From CAVZVZ01 sp963778895 (GTDB taxonomy: Bacteria; Actinomycetota; Acidimicrobiia; Acidimicrobiales; Acidimicrobilacustridaceae), in assembly GCA_963778895.1 (NCBI GenBank), contig CAVZVZ010000005.1:1364001-1428000 (forward strand): a stretch of DNA of 64,000 bases. The letters are read 5' to 3'. Each line of letters begins with the position of its first letter. The first letter of the stretch is position 1. Shown here in pieces: positions 27,464 to 34,735 of the stretch. The notes beneath the pieces are model-generated. The model saw only the letters and a list, made by a program, of their open reading frames with translations. It had not been told where the DNA came from and ran no database searches. A program made the translations under genes and the position numbers.

Positions 27464-28387
27464 ATGACGTGGTGGTGCAGCGCCACCCGTCAGGTTTGGA
27501 CGTGGACACCACGCGCGTACCCCGGGATATGGCTGGCGATCGCGTTGCTCGTCGGCACGTATGTCGTGGCGACGGTCCGCCACGCCCGCCGGCACGAGAT
27601 CTCGCGCCACGAACGCCGCAAGTGGCTCTGGTTCGGCTTGGGCGTCGCCATCCTGTGGGGGGCGACGGACTGGCCGATGGGTGCGTTGGGTGCCGGCTAC
27701 CTCGCCAGCGTGCACATGACGCAGTACCTGCTGTACACGCTGGCCGCGGCTCCCCTGCTGATGCTCGGCACACCGGAATGGATGGTGCGCCCGATCGTCG
27801 TCCGCCTCAAGCTGCACGGAGCGCTGCGCGTGCTGGCTCGGCCGCTCGTGGCGGGCGTCGGCTTCAACGTGATCCTCGTCGCGACGCACGCACCGTGGAC
27901 GGTCGACACCTTCCGCTCGAACCAGGTCGGCTCGATGGTGCTCGATGTCGTGTGGCTGCTATCGGGTTTCTTGTTGTGGACGCCACTCATCAGCCCGCTC
28001 AAGGAGCTGCGGCACCCGTCACCCGCCGTGCGGTGCATCTATCTGTTCTTGGCGGCCGGTGCGATCGCGATGTTGCCCGGAGGCATCCTGACCTTCGCGA
28101 CCTTCCCGCTCTACCGCACCTACGAGTTGGCGCCGCGCGTATGGGGACTGTCCGCCGACGACGACCAGCAGATGGCCGGCATCCTCATGAAGATCGGCAA
28201 CATCCCGATCGTGTGGGCGGTCATCTTCGTGACGATGGTGAAGTGGGCTGCCGATGAAAAGGACGGCCCCGGCGCGGAACGCCGGGGCCGTGGAGATGGG
28301 TCGGGGTCGTCGAGCCAGACGCGGTCGAATCAGACGCGGAACGACGAACCTTCGACGCTCGGTGCGGTGTCGTTCGGCGTCGATTGA
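27464..28387 (+). CDS. CtaG/caa3-type cytochrome c oxidase assembly membrane protein
   Basis: 307 aa from ATG 27464. Seven or so membrane segments with the caa3_CtaG pattern: 'YLASVHMTQYLLYTLAAAPLLMLG' (H-M-x-x-H/Y region), 'FNVILVATHAPWTVDTF', 'FLLWTPLISPLKELRHPSP', 'LPGGILTFATFPLY'. Acts with SCO1 in copper delivery to the oxidase. The last 35 residues are low-complexity, cover a strong terminator hairpin and run into the convergent gene. A TGA in the next frame at 28254 suggests the real protein ends there and a base error extends the frame. Confidence 0.82.
   Translation: MTWWCSATRQVWTWTPRAYPGIWLAIALLVGTYVVATVRHARRHEISRHERRKWLWFGLGVAILWGATDWPMGALGAGYLASVHMTQYLLYTLAAAPLLMLGTPEWMVRPIVVRLKLHGALRVLARPLVAGVGFNVILVATHAPWTVDTFRSNQVGSMVLDVVWLLSGFLLWTPLISPLKELRHPSPAVRCIYLFLAAGAIAMLPGGILTFATFPLYRTYELAPRVWGLSADDDQQMAGILMKIGNIPIVWAVIFVTMVKWAADEKDGPGAERRGRGDGSGSSSQTRSNQTRNDEPSTLGAVSFGVD
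28263..28291 (-). terminator. Strong 12-bp hairpin terminator
   Basis: ACGGCCCCGGCG (28263-28274), loop CGGAA, CGCCGGGGCCGT (28280-28291): a perfect 12-bp stem. Read on the minus strand it is followed by CCTTTTC, so it ends the MprAB-like operon; it could act in both directions and also close the ctaG transcript. Confidence 0.75.
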
Positions 28388-28876
28388 TCCGGAGTGGTGG
28401 CGCCCGGCGATCCGCCCATACCCGGGCAGTTGTGACCGCCGGGACCACCCATACCGAAGGCACCTCGACCCGGCGGAGGGCCGCAGGCCTCGATGGCAGC
28501 CTGAGCGGCCTGCCGTTGCGACTCGTCGAGTTGCGGCCGTTGTGACCGATCGGGACGGCCGTTGCTGTTGAGTGACGGCGTCGGAACGTCGACACCGTGG
28601 TCAGCCATGCACTGGCGCCAGGCGTCGATCTGGGCCTGACGATCGTCGGGGGCGGGTGCCGTCTGGTCGGGCGCCGTCGTGTCCGGGGCCTGAGTGGTGT
28701 CCGGGGCTCTGAGTGGTGTCCGGCGCCTGAGCTGTCGTATCGGGGCTCTGGGCCGTGGTTCCCGGCGTGTCCTGCGCGGCGGCGAGGAATGCGCCGGTCC
28801 CGCCGAACACTGCGACCGCCGTCAGCGCACCGGCGATGACGCCGATGACCACTGGTTTGCGCAGTGAGCTGGCCAT
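28330..28876 (-). CDS. Small secreted Pro/Asp/Thr-repeat protein (frameshifted in the repeat)
   Basis: Starts at ATG 28876 with 'MASSLRKPVVIGVIAGAL', a signal peptide or anchor ending near 'GAFLAAAQDTPG'. A run of 'PDTT'-type repeats follows, and then 'QIDAWRQCMADHGVDVPTP' and 'DESQRQAAQAAIEACGPPPG', a Cys-containing helical part seen in small actinobacterial secreted proteins. The repeat at about 28685-28735 contains a frame change. About 180 aa if joined. It is the third gene of the response regulator/kinase operon and has four 11-bp direct repeats upstream, so it may be both target and sensor input of that system (inference). Confidence 0.6.
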
Positions 28877-28946
28877 AGATGGGGTCCTCTCGTGAATCCT
28901 GGCGTCTCTGCCAAATGGGTGTGGCCGGTCGAGCGTGGCACGCCCA

Positions 28947-28990
28947 CCTGAGCAGTTTGTGAGGACTACCTGAGAGGTTCCTGAGAATCC
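28947..28990 (-). promoter_or_regulatory. Four 11-bp direct repeats, probable response-regulator box
   Basis: On the plus strand CCTGAG, TGTGAG, CCTGAG and CCTGAG begin at 28947, 28958, 28969 and 28980, exactly 11 nt apart. OmpR-family regulators bind such phased direct repeats. The array overlaps the 3' end of the kinase gene and lies 71-114 nt upstream of the small secreted protein. Two similar units occur at 31094-31115. Confidence 0.65.
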
Positions 28991-30393
28991 GCCGGGTTCC
29001 CCGCGGGTAGCTCGAACCCGACTAGTGCGCCGCCTCCCGGCGCGTCGGCCGCGAGCACGCGGCCCCCGTGGCGGTCGACGACCTGCTTGACGATGGCCAA
29101 CCCGAGGCCGGAACCGGGTGTCGCCTGGGTGTCCGGGCCTCGATAGAACCGATCGAAGAGGCGTTCGGGTTCCGCGGTACCTAGACCCGGACCGTGATCG
29201 CGCACCTCGACGCGCCGCCCGTGCACGCTCACCTCGATGGGCACGCCCGACGAATCCCATTTCGCGGCGTTCTCGAGCAGATTCGACACCGCCCGCTCCA
29301 ACAGCGCCGGCACGCCGGCCACGACCTCGGGGGCATCCAGCTGCACGGCGACGACCACGCCGTATCGGCGGGTGGCGCGGCCGGCTGTTTCGGTGACCAA
29401 GTGCCCCAGGTCGACACGCTCGAACCCACCGGCATCAGCCGCCGAGACGTCGGTCGCCAAGTCCACGATCTCGGCCACGAGGGTCGACAACGCTTCGAGC
29501 TCGACGCGCACATCGTCCATCAACGCGCGGGTGCTCACCTGGTCGAGTTGATGACGATCAGCCGCGCGCGACAGCACCTCGATGTTGGTCCGCAACGACG
29601 TCAGCGGTGTACGCAGCTCATGCGATGCATCGGCCACGAGCTGACGTTGCTGTTCACGCGCGCCCGCGAGCGCGGTCAACATCTCGTTGAACGCGGCCGA
29701 GAGTCGTCCCACCTCGTCCGATCCACCCTCGTCGATCGTGGTGGACAGATCCTGTGTTCGGGCAACCTGCTCGGCGGCGTCGGTCAACCGGCCGATCGGT
29801 CGCAAGGAACGACGGGTCATCGCGAAGCCGGACGCCACCGCGACCGCGATCACGACGCCGCCGACTATCGCGAACAACACGGTCAACGTCTGCAACGTGT
29901 CGTCGGTTTGCGTCAACGAGCGGGACACCTGCACTGCCACATCGTTCCCTGCGGCCATCGTCAACAACCGCTCGCTGCTGCCATCCACCGAGACATCGCG
30001 TACCGTCGAGGTGCCGGCCGGCCGGGCCGCCACCGTGCGGTCGGTGGCATCGACGGGCAGGGCCACCGGGTTCCCGCCGGGACGGTCGACGACCTGACCG
30101 TTCGCAGTGATGACCTGGAACGCGGTCTCCGGATCGGCGAAGGGGTCGAGCGGCGCCAATCCCCGGCCGGGCCGACGCCCCGTCTGCGGTGGGGGACCCG
30201 CCTCTGGTGACGACGCATGGGCCTGCGCCACTGAGCTGGACGCCACTGCGAACTCGGCGCGCTGTTGGAGCTGGCGGTCGATGTCGTCGAGTAGCTGGCG
30301 GCGTACCGCGGCATAGCCCACGACCGCGACCACGACCACCGCGACGGCAACGGTCAGGCACGTGATCAACGTCAACCGGGCGCGCAGCGTCAC
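28966..30393 (-). CDS. Sensor histidine kinase, MprB-like
   Basis: 475 aa from GTG 30393, 7 nt after the regulator stop. Two membrane segments ('LITCLTVAVAVVVVAVVGYA' and 'LFAIVGGVVIAVAVASGF') flank an extracytoplasmic domain of about 140 residues; then HAMP ('RRSLRPIGRLTDAAEQVAR'), the phosphoacceptor 'VADASHELRTPLTSL', N box 'NLLENAAKWD', and G boxes 'VRDHGPGL' and 'GSGLGLAIVKQVV'. MprB-type kinases sense envelope stress in mycobacteria. The actual signal here is unknown. Confidence 0.9.
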   Translation of the reverse strand: MTLRARLTLITCLTVAVAVVVVAVVGYAAVRRQLLDDIDRQLQQRAEFAVASSSVAQAHASSPEAGPPPQTGRRPGRGLAPLDPFADPETAFQVITANGQVVDRPGGNPVALPVDATDRTVAARPAGTSTVRDVSVDGSSERLLTMAAGNDVAVQVSRSLTQTDDTLQTLTVLFAIVGGVVIAVAVASGFAMTRRSLRPIGRLTDAAEQVARTQDLSTTIDEGGSDEVGRLSAAFNEMLTALAGAREQQRQLVADASHELRTPLTSLRTNIEVLSRAADRHQLDQVSTRALMDDVRVELEALSTLVAEIVDLATDVSAADAGGFERVDLGHLVTETAGRATRRYGVVVAVQLDAPEVVAGVPALLERAVSNLLENAAKWDSSGVPIEVSVHGRRVEVRDHGPGLGTAEPERLFDRFYRGPDTQATPGSGLGLAIVKQVVDRHGGRVLAADAPGGGALVGFELPAGNPADSQEPLR

Positions 30394-30400
30394 GGGAAGA

Positions 30401-31078
30401 TCATTGATCCCGAGCGACGTAACCCACACCACGGACGGTATGGATCAGGCGCGGCCGATCGTCGACCTCCGTCTTGCGTCGCAAGTAGCCGATGTACACA
30501 TCGAGCGAGTTCGACGTCACGTCGAAGTCATAACCCCACACTCGTTCGAAGATGACATCGCGCGTGAGAACGTGGCCGGCGTTGTGCAACAACAGTTCGA
30601 GCAGATTGAACTCCGTGCGCGTGAGGGGTATCGCGATTCCGGCTCGCTCCACGTGTCGGGTGGACGGATCGAGGGTGAGATCGCCGAGGCGCAACACATC
30701 GTCGCCGTTCTGCGTCACACGCCGCAGCAGCGCGCGGAGGCGCGCGAGGAGCTCCTCCAGCGCGAACGGCTTGACGAGATAGTCGTCGGCGCCCGCATCG
30801 AGCCCTGCGACACGATCGGTCACCTGGTGGCGTGCGGTGAGGACGAGGATCGGGATGCTCACCCCGTCGGCGCGCAAACGGCGGCAGACCTCGAGGCCGT
30901 CGAGACGGGGCATCCCCACGTCGAGCACGATCGCATCGGGCGTTGTGGTCAGCACGAGCTCGATGGCCTGGGCACCGTCGGCCGCCTCGTCCACGTCGTA
31001 GCCCTCGAACGCGAGGGCACGACCTACGGCCTTCCGAACGCCGGGATCGTCGTCGACAACCAGGATCCGCACCGGCAC
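30401..31078 (-). CDS. OmpR-family response regulator, MprA-like
   Basis: 225 aa from GTG 31078. Receiver domain: acidic pair in 'ILVVDDDPGVRKA', phospho-Asp in 'AIVLDVGMPRLDG', Thr in 'ILVLTAR', Lys in 'DYLVKPFALEEL'. C-terminal winged helix: 'LTRTEFNLLELLLHNAGHVL', 'SLDVYIGYLRRK'. Closest in type to MprA/TcrA regulators. Divergent from the sortase gene; the intergenic 68 nt contains two 11-bp repeats like those at 28947-28990, suggesting autoregulation. Confidence 0.92.
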   Translation of the reverse strand: MPVRILVVDDDPGVRKAVGRALAFEGYDVDEAADGAQAIELVLTTTPDAIVLDVGMPRLDGLEVCRRLRADGVSIPILVLTARHQVTDRVAGLDAGADDYLVKPFALEELLARLRALLRRVTQNGDDVLRLGDLTLDPSTRHVERAGIAIPLTRTEFNLLELLLHNAGHVLTRDVIFERVWGYDFDVTSNSLDVYIGYLRRKTEVDDRPRLIHTVRGVGYVARDQ

Positions 31079-31093
31079 ATTCTGGCAACGTCG

Positions 31094-31115
31094 GGTGAAA
31101 GCAACCTGAAAAGCC
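31094..31115. promoter_or_regulatory. Two 11-bp direct repeats between regulator and sortase
   Basis: GGTGAAAGCAA (31094-31104) and CCTGAAAAGCC (31105-31115) are phased at 11 nt and share the xxTGA core with the array at 28947. They sit in the 68-nt divergent intergenic region and could control both the regulator and the sortase gene. Confidence 0.45.
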
Positions 31116-31146
31116 CAGGCCACCGGGTGATGGGACACTGGAAACC

Positions 31147-31940
31147 GTGTCCGACCCCGATCCACTCGAGCGCCGCACGCGTCGGGGTCTCCGCGTGGTC
31201 GTCGGGGTGGTGTTGGGCCTCGTTCTGGCTGCCGGCGTAGGGATTGCCAGCCGCGGATCGATCGAATCCGACACAGGGCTGACCGTGGGTCAGGTCGCCG
31301 GCGCGATGCGCAGCACCCGACCATGTCGGTGACGCCGGTGACGCTGCCACCGCTGCCGATCCCGGAGGCGCTGCCCGACAACCCGTACGAGGACACACCC
31401 CAAGTCGTGGTGGGAACGATCGAGATACCGAAGATCGGCATCACGGCCGACATGCAACGAGGCATGGCGCTGACCGCCATCAACCGCGGACCGGGTTGGT
31501 GGCCCGGAACGGCCATGCCCGGTGAGTTGGGCAACGTCGTCATCGCCGGTCACCGCACCACCCACAGCAAGCCGTTCAACCGGCTGAACGAGCTGGCCCC
31601 GGGCGATCAGGTCATCTTCACGACGGACGCGGGCCGGTTCGTCTATGCCGTACGGGACGTCATCGTCGTCCCCGAAACCTGGATCGATATCGCGGCTCAG
31701 AGCTACGCGCACACCGCGACTCTCTTCGCGTGCCATCCCCCCGGGTCGTCCAGCGAGCGCATCGTGGCCAAGCTTCGGCTGCTCGACCCGAGCGGTCAGC
31801 CCGTCGATCCCGATGCCGCGCTGCCTCCCATCGATGCCGAGGCACGGAACGCCGACCACACGCTCCTCGTGCGCGACCGCACCGAGGTCGCCGCCACCAG
31901 TGGCGCCGCTGGAAACCCGCTAGCGGGTTCCGAGGGTTGA
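31147..31940 (+). CDS. Class E-like sortase (one frameshift)
   Basis: About 264 aa when joined. GTG 31147 starts a short cytoplasmic part and a membrane anchor 'VVVGVVLGLVLAAGVGIAS'. The catalytic domain is in the next frame: 'GTIEIPKIGITADMQRGM', His in 'VVIAGHRTTHSKPF', Cys in 'TLFACHPPGSSSERIVAKL' with the downstream Arg. Sortases attach surface proteins to peptidoglycan at a sorting motif. The frame change is near 31316-31322; adding a C to the C run gives 'RSTPTMSVTPVT'. All catalytic residues are present, unlike the second sortase-like gene at 48 kb. Confidence 0.85.
31911..31930 (+). terminator. Short hairpin at the sortase stop
   Basis: GGAAACCCGC-TA-GCGGGTTCC forms a near-perfect stem just before the stop codon. 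No clear U-tract follows on either strand, so it is a weak candidate for a shared terminator between the convergent sortase and SDR genes. Confidence 0.35.
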
Positions 31941-31953
31941 CACCTCGTCGCGA

Positions 31954-32799
31954 TCAGAGCGCGTCGCGCGGGAAGAACTTCTCGACGTGCCAGTCCGCGC
32001 GCAGCTCTCCGCCGTCGACGACGAGTGCCGTGCCGGTGATGAAACGCGCGGCCGGCGAGCAGAGGAACAGCACCGCGGCGGCAACCTCTTCGACCGTGCC
32101 GAGTCGACGCGACGGATGGTCGAGATTCATGATCTCGCCGAAGCTCTCGAGGTCATGGCCCAGCTCTTCGAGCTCGTTCTGTTCGAGGCCCTCGGTCGTG
32201 ATCGCTCCGGGCGCGAGCGCGTTGATCGTGACCCCGAACGGACCGAGATAGGGCGCCATCGTGCGCGTCATACTCACGACGCCGGCCCGCGCCGCGCCCG
32301 AATGAACGAACAACGGCGCGCCGCGATCGAACGAGTACACGTGCACGATGTTGACGATCGATCCCGTTCCCGCCTCGGTCATGGGTTCCATGAACCGGCT
32401 CACGACATTCCACGTGCCGTGCAGGTTGAGGTCGATCACAGCTCGCCAGCCGTTGTCTGAGATCTGCGACGGCAGGGCGGGGAACTGGCCACCCGCGTTG
32501 TTGACGAGACAATCCACTCGACCGAACTCCTCGTACGCCACGTCACGAAGCTGCTCGACTTGGTCCGGCTCGCGAATGTTCGTCGGCTGTGCGACACAAC
32601 GGACGCCGAGCTCGGTGATCTCCTTCGCCGTAGCTTGCAGATGGTCCGCGTCGCGGCTGGCGATGACCACGTCGGCGCCGAGACGCGCGAACGAAAGGGC
32701 GGTATGGCGTCCGATACCCGTGCCACCACCCGTGACGAGCGCAACCGACCCCTCGAAGAGGCCGGGGGCATAGGTGTCGAGCGGTCCGCGGTCCCCCAT
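31954..32799 (-). CDS. SDR, trans-2-enoyl-CoA reductase (PECR)-like
   Basis: 281 aa. Cofactor motif 'ALVTGGGTGIGRHTALSF', 'LVNNAGGQF'. The active site is unusual: where most SDRs have Tyr-x-x-x-Lys, this protein has 'VHSGAARAGVVSMTR'. The same HSGAARAGV block is found in peroxisomal trans-2-enoyl-CoA reductases and related dienoyl-CoA reductases, so an acyl-CoA substrate is likely. C-terminal 'FITGTALVVDGGEL' is standard. Divergent from lnt. Confidence 0.8.
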   Translation of the reverse strand: MGDRGPLDTYAPGLFEGSVALVTGGGTGIGRHTALSFARLGADVVIASRDADHLQATAKEITELGVRCVAQPTNIREPDQVEQLRDVAYEEFGRVDCLVNNAGGQFPALPSQISDNGWRAVIDLNLHGTWNVVSRFMEPMTEAGTGSIVNIVHVYSFDRGAPLFVHSGAARAGVVSMTRTMAPYLGPFGVTINALAPGAITTEGLEQNELEELGHDLESFGEIMNLDHPSRRLGTVEEVAAAVLFLCSPAARFITGTALVVDGGELRADWHVEKFFPRDAL

Positions 32800-32852
32800 G
32801 CGGCAGACCTTACTTTTCCGGCCGTGACTGGTAGCCCGCCCGGCCGCCGAGG

Positions 32853-34403
32853 ATGATGTCGGCCGTGCGATTCCAGCGCTGGCCCTTCATAGTTCTCCGC
32901 GCCGTCGCGGCGGGCCTGTTGCTGGCGGCGTCTGTGCCGCCGTGGGGCTGGTGGCCTCTCGCGTTCGTCGGCATCGCGATGTGGGACCGATTGCTCGCCG
33001 AACGCAGGTGGCGGTCGAGATTGTTGCGGTCGTGGCTGGTCGCGTCGGCGTGGTTGTTCCCTTCGCTGTTGTGGATGTGGGACCTGACCGCGCCGGGCTA
33101 CGTCATCGCCGGCGGGATCTTCGCGCTCTACTTCGGGCTCGCAGCGATCGCCGTGCCCCGTTCGACCCCATGGCGATGGATTGCGTTTCCCGCGGCCATC
33201 GTGCTCGCCGAGATCGCGCGCTGGACTTTTCCCTTCGGCGGCGTGCCGTTGGCAACCCTCGCCATGAGTCAGGCGGCTGCACCCCTCGCGCAGACAGCCC
33301 GGCTCGGCAACGCCATCCTGATCTCGGGCTTGGTGGCCGTGGTCGGCGTTGCCCTCTCGGCCGCGTGGTCGCGACGATGGGCCGTCGCCGCGATCACGCT
33401 CGCGGTCGTCGTCGGTGTGTGGTCGCTCGCGTTGGTCGCGCCTCGAGGCCACGACGTGGACGAGATCACCTACGCCTTGGTGCAAGGCGGTGGCCCGCAA
33501 CGCACGCGGGCCGCAGACACCGACGAGCGCGAGGTGTTCCTACGTCATCTCGAAGCCAGCGAACAGGTGCAACCGGGTACCGACATCGTGCTCTGGCCGG
33601 AGAACGTCGTGGCCGTGGACCAGCTCGCCACCAGCCGGGAGCTGGGCGAGCTGAAGCTATTGGCCCAACGGCTCGACACGACGTTGATCGTGGGCGTGAC
33701 CGAGGATTCGGGATCGAAGTACTTCCGCAACGCCGCGGTGGTGTTCGGGCCCGACGGCCAACAGATCGACCGCTTCGAGAAGGTGCGACGTGTGCCCTTC
33801 GGCGAGTACGTCCCGCTGCGCGGCCTCATCGAGCGGATCGCAGGATCAGGCTCCGGGCTACCCGACCGCGACGCGATCGAAGGGACTGGGCCCGCGGTGG
33901 TGCACACCGGCACCGGCACCTTCGCCGTCGTGATCTCGTGGGAGGTGTTCTTCACCAATCGCGCCCGCGACGGCGTGCTGCACGGCGGCCAGGTCGTGCT
34001 CAATCCGACGAACGGCTCGTCGTACTGGCTCACCCAGGTGCAGACGCAACAGGTCGCGTCATCGAGGCTGCGGGCGTTGGAAACGGGCCGATGGGTGCTG
34101 CAGGCGGCGCCGACCGGCTTCACGGCCGTCGTCGACCAGGACGGCCAGCTGCTCGCTCGGTCGGACGTGAGCGAGACGAAGGTGTTCCAGGGATCGGTGC
34201 CGCTGCGCGAGGGAGACACCATCGCGACTCGAATCGGTCAGTTCCCCGTCATCGGCCTGGCGCTGGCCGCGCTCGTGCTCGCGTGGCTCGGCGCCCGCCG
34301 CGACCGGCGCCGTGCGCCGGCCACCGTCTCTCCCGTAACCCACCCCGACGAGGGACCACCTATCGACGGGGGCACCTCGGCAGGCAGCCCCTCGTCGGCG
34401 TGA
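32853..34403 (+). CDS. lnt: Apolipoprotein N-acyltransferase-like protein
   Basis: 516 aa. Six or so N-terminal membrane segments, then a carbon-nitrogen hydrolase domain from about residue 205. Catalytic Glu in 'DIVLWPENVVAVD' and Lys in 'RFEKVRRVPFGEYVPLRGL' are present. The third residue of the triad, normally Cys in an 'ICYE'-type motif, reads 'VVISWEVFF', so Ser replaces Cys. Lnt adds the third acyl chain to lipoproteins. The exchange may mean an altered mechanism, loss of activity or a lineage variant. A C-terminal membrane segment and Pro-rich tail follow. Confidence 0.82.
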   Translation: MMSAVRFQRWPFIVLRAVAAGLLLAASVPPWGWWPLAFVGIAMWDRLLAERRWRSRLLRSWLVASAWLFPSLLWMWDLTAPGYVIAGGIFALYFGLAAIAVPRSTPWRWIAFPAAIVLAEIARWTFPFGGVPLATLAMSQAAAPLAQTARLGNAILISGLVAVVGVALSAAWSRRWAVAAITLAVVVGVWSLALVAPRGHDVDEITYALVQGGGPQRTRAADTDEREVFLRHLEASEQVQPGTDIVLWPENVVAVDQLATSRELGELKLLAQRLDTTLIVGVTEDSGSKYFRNAAVVFGPDGQQIDRFEKVRRVPFGEYVPLRGLIERIAGSGSGLPDRDAIEGTGPAVVHTGTGTFAVVISWEVFFTNRARDGVLHGGQVVLNPTNGSSYWLTQVQTQQVASSRLRALETGRWVLQAAPTGFTAVVDQDGQLLARSDVSETKVFQGSVPLREGDTIATRIGQFPVIGLALAALVLAWLGARRDRRRAPATVSPVTHPDEGPPIDGGTSAGSPSSA

Positions 34404-34407
34404 CCTT

Positions 34408-34450
34408 CACGATGGTCGGGCTGCCCCGCCGACAGCCCGAGCCCATCGTG
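34408..34450 (+). terminator. Long hairpin after lnt; remainder of the 34451-34735 gap
   Basis: CACGATGG (34408-34415) pairs with CCATCGTG (34443-34450) and CGGGCTG with CAGCCCG inside it, beginning 5 nt after the lnt stop. No U-run follows. The rest of the gap (34451-34735) is relatively AT-rich from about 34540, has no convincing gene and probably holds the promoter of the LuxR-type regulator. Confidence 0.5.
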
Positions 34451-34735
34451 TGTGAACCGGGCCGGTAACCCACCTGCTTGTCGCTCCCGACGACCACCAC
34501 CGACCCTTCGCACAACCAACTACGCCGCTCGGCGCACCGCAAGAGTGATCCGACAACTTGGCGCAGTTTGGGGATGCACGATTCGTGTTTTCCTGCTCGG
34601 GCGAGCCAATACCGAGAGCCACTCCCGCTTCAGAACGGAACGAAGGTGGGATACATAGAGGGCCGTTCCAAACAAGTAATGCGACTTCATACCGGTGAGA
34701 ACGCCCACTACATTTGCGTTCCGTGGAGTCGACGG

